In this document: piece by piece, positions 1 through 5,693 of the stretch
Layout: every line of letters starts with the position of its first letter
Numbering within the stretch: the stretch's first letter is position 1
Assembly (NCBI GenBank): GCA_004552395.1
Contig: SFOK01000097.1
Location: forward strand, 1 to 7,042
Direction of reading: 5' to 3'
From: Bacteroidales bacterium
GTDB lineage: Bacteria; Bacteroidota; Bacteroidia; Bacteroidales; Muribaculaceae
DNA: 7,042 nt
Translations under genes and position numbers: made by a program
The notes under the pieces: generated by a model
The model's database searches: none
Seen by the model: only the letters and a program-made list of their open reading frames with translations
What the model was told of the DNA's origin: nothing

Positions 1-301
1 CTAACACTTTGGTGAACTGCTGGCGATGGCCGTTCAGACGACGATAACCTTTGCGGCGCTTTTTCTTGAAGACAAGCACCTTGTCACCTTTTACGAGCGG
101 CTCGAGAACCTCGCAGCTCACTTTGGCGCCCTCTACTGCGGGCACACCGATTTTAACATCACCGTCGGCATCGAGAAGGAGAACTTTCTCAAACTCTACT
201 GCATCTCCGGCCTTCACCTCGTCGCCAAGGTGATGAACATACAGATACTTGCCTTCCTCGGCCTTGAACTGCTGTCCTTTGATTTCTACGATAGCGTACA
301 T
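1..301 (-). CDS. rplU: 50S ribosomal protein L21, 3' end cut by window edge
   Basis: Reading the minus strand from the ATG at 301-299 gives 100 codons without a stop, running off the window edge. The protein starts [20 protein letters not shown], the typical L21 opening, and ends with the basic signature [20 protein letters not shown] followed by QQFTKVL. This is the conserved RNA-binding C-terminal part of bacterial L21, a protein of the large ribosomal subunit that contacts 23S rRNA. L21 is usually slightly over 100 residues long, so only a few codons are missing. In many bacteria rpmA (L27) follows directly; here it would lie outside the window. The start is clear from the conserved N-terminus; no Shine-Dalgarno is seen, which is usual for Bacteroidota. 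A perfect promoter lies about 87 bp upstream. Identity is seen in the sequence and is very secure. Confidence 0.97.
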   Translation of the reverse strand, partial: MYAIVEIKGQQFKAEEGKYLYVHHLGDEVKAGDAVEFEKVLLLDADGDVKIGVPAVEGAKVSCEVLEPLVKGDKVLVFKKKRRKGYRRLNGHRQQFTKVL

Positions 302-337
302 GCTAATTTGTTGATTATCAAGTTTCACCGTTGGGCG

Positions 338-354
338 GCGGCAACCCGTGCCGC
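338..354 (-). promoter_or_regulatory. Hairpin in the rplU 5' leader
   Basis: The minus strand reads GCGGCA-CGGGT-TGCCGC: a perfect 6-bp GC-rich stem with a 5-nt loop, inside the leader between the predicted transcription start and the rplU start codon. Leaders of ribosomal protein genes often bind their own product for feedback control, so an autoregulatory role is possible. No known L21 leader motif was recognised; only the hairpin is seen. Confidence 0.45.
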
Positions 355-387
355 GCTTTTCTCGCCATGGCGGTCTAAAATTCCTCG

Positions 388-419
388 CAAAATTACAAAA
401 AATTCTCCACCCCACCAAA
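388..419 (-). promoter_or_regulatory. Bacteroidota-type promoter of rplU
   Basis: On the minus strand a -33 element TTTG (419-416) is followed after exactly 20 bases by the -7 element TAATTTTG (395-388), a full match to the TTTG-N19-21-TAnnTTTG consensus of the Bacteroidota primary sigma factor. Transcription should begin near 381-384, giving rplU a 5' leader of about 80 nt. The stretch upstream (420-500) is rich in A and T tracts, which could help polymerase binding; that last point is inference. Confidence 0.85.
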
Positions 420-625
420 TCCTCCCCCAAAATTTTTCCTCCAAATTTCCCAACCGGAATTTCCCCGGGATTTTACTAATTTTATTTCTGTATTTTCTCT
501 GTTTCCCTTCTACCGCATACTCGCCCCCGACCGCGGCTTGTGCGACCAGATAGTCCACTAAGTGACTGTTATGGCGCGGGTTGCGGAGGAGGTGTGAAAA
601 TTTCCGAAAAATTTCTGTTAAAAAA
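420..625. other. Intergenic region between divergent promoters, no gene seen
   Basis: About 200 bp separate the rplU promoter (minus) from the tRNA promoter (plus). The part at 425-500 has repeated A/T tracts between short C or G runs (for example AAAATTTTT near 429-437 and AAATTT near 443). Open frames cross this stretch, but they overlap the rplU leader and promoter, have low-complexity translations and resemble no protein family I know. I see no RNA gene or mobile element here. Confidence 0.6.
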
Positions 626-657
626 TTTGGAGATTCCGGAATTATGGCCTAACTTTG
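626..657 (+). promoter_or_regulatory. Bacteroidota-type promoter of the tRNA-Pro unit
   Basis: TTTG at 626-629, a 20-base spacer, then TAACTTTG at 650-657: a full match to the Bacteroidota consensus. Transcription should start near 662-664, about 120 bp before the mature tRNA. No other gene lies between this promoter and the terminator at 872-909, so the tRNA appears to be transcribed alone. Confidence 0.85.
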
Positions 658-663
658 CACTCG

Positions 664-782
664 CTTTCGGGAACGAATCCCCACCGACTAACGTCGGCGA
701 AAGTATTCAGCCGAATGTTGCCCCCCCCGCAACGATCAGTCGGCAATCCAACGAATACCGGTGAACGTTTCCAAGCTAACCT
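664..782 (+). other. Structured 5' leader of the tRNA transcript
   Basis: The stretch between the predicted transcription start and the tRNA contains several short perfect hairpins: GGGA/TCCC at 669-681, CCGAC/GTCGG with a TAAC loop at 684-697, and GTTGC/GCAAC enclosing a loop of seven C at 717-733. CTTTCG (664-669) can also pair with CGAAAG (698-703) to enclose the second hairpin. The pentamer CGAAT occurs three times (674, 712, 752), about 40 bp apart. It would be removed by RNase P during tRNA maturation. A small RNA or processing signal is possible, but no known family is recognised. Confidence 0.4.
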
Positions 783-858
783 CGGGGTGTAGCTCAGCCC
801 GGTTTAGAGTACGCGTCTGGGGGGCGTGTGGTCGCAAGTTCGAATCTTGTCACCCCGA
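783..858 (+). tRNA. tRNA-Pro, anticodon GGG
   Basis: A complete cloverleaf folds by hand. The acceptor stem is CGGGGTG (783-789) with CACCCCG (851-857), discriminator A858. The D stem is GCTC/GAGT (792-795, 807-810). The anticodon stem CGCGT/GCGTG (812-816, 824-828) closes the loop CTGGGGG with anticodon GGG at 819-821, which reads the proline codons CCC and CCU. The T stem is GCAAG/CTTGT around TTCGAAT. The C1-G72 pair fits tRNA-Pro. The anticodon stem holds two G-U pairs (positions 28-42 and 31-39). The CCA end is not encoded (the gene is followed by CCG), so a nucleotidyltransferase must add it. Length is 76 nt. Confidence 0.95.
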
Positions 859-871
859 CCGAGTTTATTCA

Positions 872-909
872 AGAAGCCTGCAAATTCAAATTTGCGGGCT
901 TCTCTTTTT
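872..909 (+). terminator. Intrinsic terminator after tRNA-Pro
   Basis: A long inverted repeat pairs 872-886 with 889-903 (AGAAGCCTGCAAATT against AATTTGCGGGCTTCT, one G-U pair). The innermost bases must open to form a loop of about four nt. It is followed by C and a run of five T (905-909). It begins 14 bp after the tRNA and closes the transcript before the regulator gene. Confidence 0.9.
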
Positions 910-930
910 ATGGTGTCCCGAGTTTCGCGC

Positions 931-1050
931 CCGCGCCCGGGAGCCCGGGGCCGGCGCCGCGCTCGCCCCGACGCCGGGCCGGTCTGGCATCAGAGCGGTC
1001 TGCCGCTACGGCTCGGAGCGCCGCAGCCCCGGCCGCCGCCCCTCCCGGTC
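931..1050. other. Very GC-rich intergenic block, no gene recognised
   Basis: By count 102 of these 120 bases are G or C (85%), far above the flanking DNA. It contains CCCGGG twice (936-941, 944-949), a stem-forming pair CCGGCG/CGCCGG (951-956, 972-977), and a perfect hairpin AGCGG-TCTG-CCGCT (994-1007). The heptamer CGGTCTG occurs three times (980, 996, 1046), the last copy ending just inside the tandem repeat that follows. Open frames across it translate into proline-, arginine- and alanine-rich low-complexity sequence and have no separate promoter. It could be part of a long structured leader for the next gene, or simply biased spacer. Confidence 0.4.
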
Positions 1051-1072
1051 TGTTAAACTTTTATTAAACTTG
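1051..1072 (+). promoter_or_regulatory. 11-bp tandem direct repeat, candidate response-regulator box
   Basis: The 8-mer TTAAACTT occurs at 1053-1060 and again at 1064-1071; the two 11-mers 1051-1061 and 1062-1072 agree at 9 of 11 positions. One-turn spacing of 11 bp is the geometry by which OmpR/PhoB-family regulators bind as tandem dimers: E. coli Pho boxes have 11-bp repeats, and Bacillus PhoP sites carry TTAACA-like hexamers separated by about 5 bp. Lying about 50 bp before a gene for such a regulator, it is a good candidate for autoregulation. Binding by this protein is inference. Confidence 0.5.
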
Positions 1073-1106
1073 GCGGCGAGGAGGCACCGTTTTGAGCTAT
1101 TCTCAC

Positions 1107-1114
1107 TATCTTTG
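1107..1114 (+). promoter_or_regulatory. -7 promoter element immediately before the regulator gene
   Basis: TATCTTTG fits the Bacteroidota -7 consensus TAnnTTTG. No TTTG stands at the expected distance upstream (about 1082-1087). The nearest TTTG (1091-1094) is only 12 bases away. A missing -33 element would fit a promoter that needs an activator, and the tandem repeat at 1051-1072 could supply the site. The expected start would be at about 1119, the A of the start codon, so the mRNA may be leaderless. Confidence 0.45.
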
Positions 1115-1118
1115 CGCT

Positions 1119-1814
1119 ATGGATTCTGCACGACGTATACTGGTGGTCGACGATGAGGAGACTCTCTGCGATGCCCTCGCTTTCAATCTTGAAGCGGAGG
1201 GCTACGAGGTGACGACTGCCTACAGTGCCGAGGAGGCCCTAACTCTCAACCTCGCTGACTTCAACCTGATTCTGCTCGACATCATGATGGGCGACATATC
1301 CGGAACTCAGCTCGCCCGCATCATGAAGGCTAACCCGGCCACTGCCTCGGTGCCGATAATTTTCTGCACGGCCAAGAACTCGGAAGAGGATATGATTGCC
1401 GGCCTCGACCTGGGCGCCGACGACTATATCGCGAAGCCTTACTCGCTCAAGGCTGTGCTCGCCAGGGTACGCAGCGTGCTTCGCCGCACGTCGGCTCAGC
1501 CGGTTCCCCCACAGAAGGGTGACGACGAGGTTGCTTACAAAGGGCTCGTGCTCTCGAGACGGGACCGCACCTGCCATGTCGACGGCAGCGAAGTGAAGCT
1601 CCCCAGAAAAGAGTTTGAGATCCTGCTGAGGCTGTTGGAGAATATCGGCCGGGTCTTCACGCGGGCCGAGCTGCTCAAGGCTATATGGACCGATGAAGTG
1701 GTGGTGCTCGACCGCGTAGTGGATGTGAATATAACCCGCATCCGGCAGAAGATTGGCCGCTACGGCAAGAATATCGTCACTCGTTCTGGCTACGGTTATG
1801 GCTTCGTCGATTAA
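1119..1814 (+). CDS. OmpR/PhoB-family DNA-binding response regulator
   Basis: A 231-residue two-domain regulator. The N-terminal receiver domain (about 6-122) has the acidic pair D11-D12 in ILVVDDEE, phospho-acceptor D54 in ILLDIMM, T84 in IFCTAKN and K106 in YIAKP, so every key residue is present. The C-terminal winged helix (about 137-231) has the family motifs LPRKEFEILLRLLE, VFTRAELL, VVDVNITRIRQKIG and the wing SGYGYGF. It should be phosphorylated by the kinase encoded next and then bind tandem DNA repeats. The ATG at 1119 is preferred because the receiver domain begins at once; an in-frame TTG at 1092 would add nine unneeded residues ahead of the -7 element. Its stop overlaps the kinase start by 17 bp, so the two genes are translationally coupled. 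Neighbours suggest a PhoB-like role, but the target is not proven. Confidence 0.95.
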   Translation: MDSARRILVVDDEETLCDALAFNLEAEGYEVTTAYSAEEALTLNLADFNLILLDIMMGDISGTQLARIMKANPATASVPIIFCTAKNSEEDMIAGLDLGADDYIAKPYSLKAVLARVRSVLRRTSAQPVPPQKGDDEVAYKGLVLSRRDRTCHVDGSEVKLPRKEFEILLRLLENIGRVFTRAELLKAIWTDEVVVLDRVVDVNITRIRQKIGRYGKNIVTRSGYGYGFVD

Positions 1815-3252
1815 GCTCACATATCCTCAGCGGCTCTTCCTCTGGCTGGTCGGTTACTCGGTGCTCCTTGTGGGCTGCTTCATAGCGTTCCAGTATACCC
1901 GCGAGAAAAGATTCAAGGCCGAGGAGCTGAACACGCGGCTCCAGATGATCAACACATACATACTGGCCGAACTGGAGCAGGGCACGGATATTTCCCGTAT
2001 ATCTCTGCGCGATTTCCACCCATTCGACGACATAAGGGTGAGTGTGATCAAGGACGACGGGACGGTCATCTACGACAATTCCCTCGATTCGCTCCCGGAC
2101 AAAAGCCACCTTGACCGCAAGGAGATCCACGAGGCACTTGCCCACAGGTCCGGCTATACGGTGCGCCGCCACAGCGAGAGCACGGGCGACAGCTATTTTT
2201 ACTCGGCTACCAAGGGGAAACGCGGATATATAGTCCGCACGGCAGTGCCTTACTCCGTGTCGCTGACCTCGCTGCTCGATCCTGACGTCAACTTTATCTG
2301 GGTGATGCTGGCCGTGGCGGTGGCTATGTGTGTGCTCGGCTACTTCGCCACACGGCGCGTCGGCCAGCATATCACGCGGCTTAAAAAGTTTGCAGAAGAT
2401 ATGGAGAGCGGCACACGCATATCCAATGTGGCGCCTTTCCCCAACGATGAGTTAGGCGCCATATCGAATCATCTGGTCTGCCTCTATGCCAAGCTGCAAC
2501 AGGCCTGGTCCGACCGCGACAGCGAACACCGGGCGGCCCTGCATGAGCAGCGCGAGAAAGAACGCATCAAGAAACAGCTCACCAACAATATCAACCATGA
2601 GCTGAAGACTCCCGTGGCCTCCATTAAGATATGCACCGAGACCCTTCTGGCGCATAAGAATATGAGCGAAGAGAAGCGCGATCAGTTCCTGCAGCGCTGC
2701 CTCCTGAACGCCGAACGGCTGCAGCGCCTCCTCACCGACGTCGCGCTCATAACCCGCATGGACGACGGCAGCTCATCCATCATCAAGGAGCCGGTGGACC
2801 TAAACACGGTAATCCGCGATGTGGTCAGCGACCACGAAGAGCAGGCCGCCTCCGCAGGTATCGCCATAGAGAATTTGATTGACAGGCCATTGGAGATGAC
2901 GGGCAACCCTTCCCTTCTTGAGGCGGTATTCAACAATCTGATCGACAATGCTATAGCTTACAGCGGCGGCGACACCATAAGAATAAAGCTGCTCGGGGAG
3001 GACGGGCGGAAGATCGTCCTGACCGTGTCGGACAACGGCATAGGTATCCCCACGGAGCATCTGCCCCGGATCTTCGAGCGGTTCTACCGCATCGACAAAG
3101 GGAGAAGCCGCGCCGCCGGAGGCACCGGACTGGGCCTCTCGATCGTCAAAAATGCCGTGATGCTTCACGGCGGCACAATCATGGCCGAGAATCCCGCCAC
3201 CGGAGGCCTGCGGTTCAAGATCTCATTCTCACGCGGCACTGTTTCACATTAG
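1798..3252 (+). CDS. Membrane-bound sensor histidine kinase (PhoR-like by context)
   Basis: A 484-residue kinase starting at the ATG at 1798, inside the end of the regulator gene; in-frame starts further upstream would prepend residues unrelated to the membrane segment. Order of parts: first membrane helix about 13-32 (LFLWLVGYSVLLVGCFIAF), a periplasmic sensor region of about 130 residues (33-165), second helix about 166-184, a HAMP linker to about 240, then the dimerisation domain with H-box NINHELKTP (phospho-acceptor H267). The ATPase domain has an N-box NNLIDNA (379-385), G1 DNGIGIP (412-418), F-box RIFERFYR (424-431) and G2 GTGLGLS (442-448). All catalytic motifs are intact. It should autophosphorylate and pass the phosphate to D54 of the adjacent regulator. 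The signal is unknown; the phosphate transporter downstream makes phosphate sensing the best guess. The sensor region was not matched to a named fold. Confidence 0.95.
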   Translation: MASSIKLTYPQRLFLWLVGYSVLLVGCFIAFQYTREKRFKAEELNTRLQMINTYILAELEQGTDISRISLRDFHPFDDIRVSVIKDDGTVIYDNSLDSLPDKSHLDRKEIHEALAHRSGYTVRRHSESTGDSYFYSATKGKRGYIVRTAVPYSVSLTSLLDPDVNFIWVMLAVAVAMCVLGYFATRRVGQHITRLKKFAEDMESGTRISNVAPFPNDELGAISNHLVCLYAKLQQAWSDRDSEHRAALHEQREKERIKKQLTNNINHELKTPVASIKICTETLLAHKNMSEEKRDQFLQRCLLNAERLQRLLTDVALITRMDDGSSSIIKEPVDLNTVIRDVVSDHEEQAASAGIAIENLIDRPLEMTGNPSLLEAVFNNLIDNAIAYSGGDTIRIKLLGEDGRKIVLTVSDNGIGIPTEHLPRIFERFYRIDKGRSRAAGGTGLGLSIVKNAVMLHGGTIMAENPATGGLRFKISFSRGTVSH

Positions 3253-3263
3253 CTTAATGGTTT

Positions 3264-3282
3264 TGAAACATTCATGAAATCT
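3264..3282 (+). promoter_or_regulatory. Weak 11-bp direct repeat before the transporter gene
   Basis: TGAAACAT (3264-3271) and TGAAATCT (3275-3282) share TGAAA with an 11-bp period, and the first copy matches six of eight bases of the TTAAACTT repeat before the regulator gene. A third TGAAAC lies at 3302-3307 and its inverse GTTTCA at 3241-3246, within the kinase's last codons. A shared binding site of the regulator is possible; the sequence is short and AT-rich, so chance is not excluded. Confidence 0.3.
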
Positions 3283-3288
3283 TTTGCG

Positions 3289-3317
3289 GGTTACTTTGCA
3301 GTGAAACAAAAGTAACC
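3289..3317 (+). promoter_or_regulatory. Perfect 9-bp inverted repeat before the phosphate transporter
   Basis: GGTTACTTT (3289-3297) and AAAGTAACC (3309-3317) are perfect inverse copies separated by 11 bases, ending 10 bp before the transporter ATG. In RNA this would fold into a hairpin close to the ribosome entry site; in DNA it could be a dimeric operator. The left arm overlaps TTACTTTG (3291-3298), seven of eight bases of a -7 element. There is no T run after it, so it is not a typical terminator. Confidence 0.55.
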
Positions 3318-3327
3318 TGTAAAAGAT

Positions 3328-5601
3328 ATGGAAATACTATTCCTCTGCGTAGTGTTTTTTCTGTTCCTTCTGGCGGTGTTCGACCTGTCGGTGGGAGTGA
3401 GCAACGACGCTGTCAATTTTCTCAACTCGGCCATAGGGTCGCGGGCGGCGTCGTTCAAGAGAGTGCTGATCGTGGCCTCGATAGGTGTCTTCATCGGAGC
3501 GGCCATGAGCAACGGTATGATGGATATTGCCCGCCACGGCATCTTCCGGCCGGAACATTTCTCTTTCTACGACCTCATCTGCATCTTCATGGCGGTGATG
3601 GTCACCGACATCATCCTGCTCGACATTTTCAACTCACTGGGTATGCCTACTTCCACCACCGTCTCTATGGTGTTCGAGTTGCTCGGCGCCACTTTTGTGG
3701 TGGCTCTGATCAAAATGGCTGGCGGCGTCGATCTGGGGCTCAATCACTTGCTTAACACTGAAAAAGCACTGTCGGTGATTCTGGGCATCTTCCTCTCTGT
3801 GGCGATAGCTTTCTTCTTCGGCACGCTGGTGCAGTTCATCTCCCGCATGATCTTCACTTTCAATTACCGCAGCAGGCTCAAGTGGAAGATCGGTATCTTC
3901 GGCGGTATATGCGCCACTGCTATTGTCTACTTCCTTCTAATCAAGGGTGTGAAAGACCTCACTTTCATGACGCCCGAAGTAAAAGCCTGGGTCAAAGCTC
4001 ACACTGCCGCGATAATCCCGGGCTGCTTCTGCCTCTTCACGGTGCTGATGCAACTGCTGCATGTATGCAAGGTCAATGTGCTGAAAGTGATAGTGCTTAT
4101 GGGCACCTTCGCGCTGGCCATGGCTTTTGCCGGCAATGACCTGGTCAACTTCATCGGCGTGCCTCTGAGCGGTCTGGCATCGTATCAGGACTATGTGGCT
4201 AACGGCGCAGGCGACGCTCAGGGCTTCCTTATGGGATCGCTCAACGGCCCGGCCAACACACCGATATATTTCCTGATCGGCGCCGGTGTGATCATGGTGG
4301 TCTCGCTGGCCACCTCGAAGAAGGCAAGGAATGTGACCAAGACTGAGATCGGCCTGGGCTCGCAGCAGGGAGGCGACGAAATGTTCGGCTCGTCACGCAT
4401 CAGCCGCCGGCTCGTGCGATGGGCTCTCTCGCTGCTTTCATGGGTGCGCCGCGTCACTCCGCCCCGTGTGCGCCGCTGGTTCAACAGCCGCTTCAATACG
4501 GATGAGACCATCATGGATCAGGGTGCGTCGTTCGACCTTATCCGCGGCTCGGTGAACCTGGTGCTCGCCGGCGCACTGATAGCTTTCGGCACCTCGCTCA
4601 AGCTGCCGCTCTCCACTACCTTCGTCACCTTCATGGTGGCTATGGGAACCTCGCTCGCCGACCGCGCCTGGGGCCGCGAGAGCGCCGTGTTCCGCATCAC
4701 GGGCGTGATCTCAGTGATCGGAGGCTGGTTCCTGACTGCCGCGGCCGCTTTCATAGGCGCCGGTATCATAGTCGCCGCCATGCACTACGGCGGCCACTGG
4801 GTGATGCTACTGCTTGCCGCGCTGACTATCCTGCTGATCTTCAGAAGCAACCGTCGCTTCAGCCGCAAGAATAAGGATGAAAATGGCGGCGACGCCCTCT
4901 TTCAGGCCATCATCACCACTCAGGACAAGAACCAGACATGGGCCCTGCTGCTTATGTATATCACCGAGCAGCAGCAGACATTCCTTTCCTACGCCGGAGA
5001 GAAATACCGCGACATAACGGCGGCCTTTATCAGCGACAATGCCGGTGTGCTCAACAAGGCCGAGTCGAGTCTGACCAAACAGAAGACCGTACTCAAGAAT
5101 GCCCGGCGCAAGGAGACGCTCTGTCTGAGGCAGCTCCCGCGCGAGATGGCTATCGAGAAAAGCACCTGGTTCTATCTGAGCAACAACCTCTGCATGAATA
5201 TACTGTATAATCTGCGGCGTATCAACGAAGTGTGCCGCGAACATGTGGAGAATAATTTCATGCCACTTCCGCAGCGGTATGCAGAGGAGTGCGAGCTGCT
5301 CCGCACACGCATCAGCACACTCTTCGACGACACGCTGGCCCTGATGCAGACCGGCGAGATAGAGACTATCGGCTTGCTGCGCCGGCATTGCGACGAGATC
5401 AAAGACACCATATCCGACACTTACCACCGCGCCCACGATCAACTGCGCGACGGCGACGCCTCGGCTATGTCAGTGCTCTATGTCTACGTCAATATGCTCC
5501 AGGAGACGCAAGAGATGGTGTCGTCGATCCGCAAATATCTGCGCGCGTTCGCCAAACTCCGCGATTCCGAATTCCGTACGCGGCGTACCATTCTTGCCTG
5601 A
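3328..5601 (+). CDS. PiT-family inorganic phosphate transporter with C-terminal PhoU-like domain
   Basis: A 757-residue membrane protein. Both inverted halves of the PiT fold are visible. The first has the signature SNDAVNFLNSAIGS (25-38) and MPTSTTVS (106-113). The second has GNDLVNFIGVPL (269-280) and LPLSTTFVTF (426-435). Many hydrophobic helices lie between residue 1 and about 505, broken by a basic, soluble linker (about 330-395). From about 520 to 750 the protein is soluble, charged and helical, resembling PhoU-like (DUF47-type) domains that accompany phosphate carriers. PiT proteins import phosphate using a cation gradient; the tail probably regulates the carrier or signals to the kinase. 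Simple PiT proteins are much shorter, but long fused forms are usual in Bacteroidota. It follows the kinase by 75 bp on the same strand, so co-transcription is likely although the gap may hold its own control signals. The ATG opens directly into the first helix; no Shine-Dalgarno is seen. Confidence 0.93.
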   Translation: MEILFLCVVFFLFLLAVFDLSVGVSNDAVNFLNSAIGSRAASFKRVLIVASIGVFIGAAMSNGMMDIARHGIFRPEHFSFYDLICIFMAVMVTDIILLDIFNSLGMPTSTTVSMVFELLGATFVVALIKMAGGVDLGLNHLLNTEKALSVILGIFLSVAIAFFFGTLVQFISRMIFTFNYRSRLKWKIGIFGGICATAIVYFLLIKGVKDLTFMTPEVKAWVKAHTAAIIPGCFCLFTVLMQLLHVCKVNVLKVIVLMGTFALAMAFAGNDLVNFIGVPLSGLASYQDYVANGAGDAQGFLMGSLNGPANTPIYFLIGAGVIMVVSLATSKKARNVTKTEIGLGSQQGGDEMFGSSRISRRLVRWALSLLSWVRRVTPPRVRRWFNSRFNTDETIMDQGASFDLIRGSVNLVLAGALIAFGTSLKLPLSTTFVTFMVAMGTSLADRAWGRESAVFRITGVISVIGGWFLTAAAAFIGAGIIVAAMHYGGHWVMLLLAALTILLIFRSNRRFSRKNKDENGGDALFQAIITTQDKNQTWALLLMYITEQQQTFLSYAGEKYRDITAAFISDNAGVLNKAESSLTKQKTVLKNARRKETLCLRQLPREMAIEKSTWFYLSNNLCMNILYNLRRINEVCREHVENNFMPLPQRYAEECELLRTRISTLFDDTLALMQTGEIETIGLLRRHCDEIKDTISDTYHRAHDQLRDGDASAMSVLYVYVNMLQETQEMVSSIRKYLRAFAKLRDSEFRTRRTILA

Positions 5602-5615
5602 CTGCACTGTCAGGC
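5596..5615 (+). terminator. Hairpin at the transporter stop codon, possible terminator
   Basis: GCCTGAC (5596-5602) and GTCAGGC (5609-5615) form a perfect 7-bp stem with a 6-nt loop; the left arm includes the TGA stop of the transporter gene. No T run follows directly, so it is not a canonical intrinsic terminator; it may end transcription weakly or protect the mRNA 3' end. Confidence 0.4.
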
Positions 5616-5671
5616 CGACACTACGATTATATAAAGTTGTACTTTAAAAAAATCAATAGTTCGTTCACTAC

Positions 5672-5684
5672 TGTCCACTAAAAA
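5672..5684 (+). repeat. IS left terminal inverted repeat
   Basis: TGTCCACTAAAAA, the exact inverse of 6957-6969. It is the end nearest the transposase stop codon. Its GTCCA also pairs with TGGAC at 5685-5689, giving a small 5-bp hairpin (5673-5689) just after the transposase gene. Confidence 0.9.
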
Positions 5685-5693
5685 TGGACGGGG

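Noticed and set aside
425..485. Phased A/T tracts suggesting bent DNA
   Set aside because: The tract spacing is about 13-14 bp, not a helical repeat near 10-11 bp, so curvature would not add up well.
26..553. Plus-strand open frame of 175 codons
   Set aside because: It runs antisense through rplU and then through its leader and promoter; the second half is low complexity and the protein resembles nothing known.
553..561. GTCCACTAA, identical to nine bases of the IS end
   Set aside because: Only nine bases match, the next bases differ, and no other IS remnant is nearby; chance is the simpler explanation.
761..1156. Plus-strand open frames across the tRNA and GC-rich block
   Set aside because: They read through a tRNA gene and a strong terminator, and their translations are proline- and arginine-rich products of GC-biased sequence.
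1239..1820. Long minus-strand open frame opposite the regulator gene
   Set aside because: The plus strand encodes a complete regulator with all catalytic residues; the minus frame is a shadow without recognisable domains. The same applies to the minus frames opposite the kinase and transporter.
3260..3269. GTTTTGAAAC mini-palindrome
   Set aside because: The spacer of two bases cannot form an RNA hairpin; it is better read as part of the direct repeat.
5627..5651. AAAGT-TGT-ACTTT followed by an A run, as a terminator for convergent transcription
   Set aside because: The stem is five AU-rich pairs with a 3-nt loop, and on the minus strand the T run lies before the stem instead of after it.
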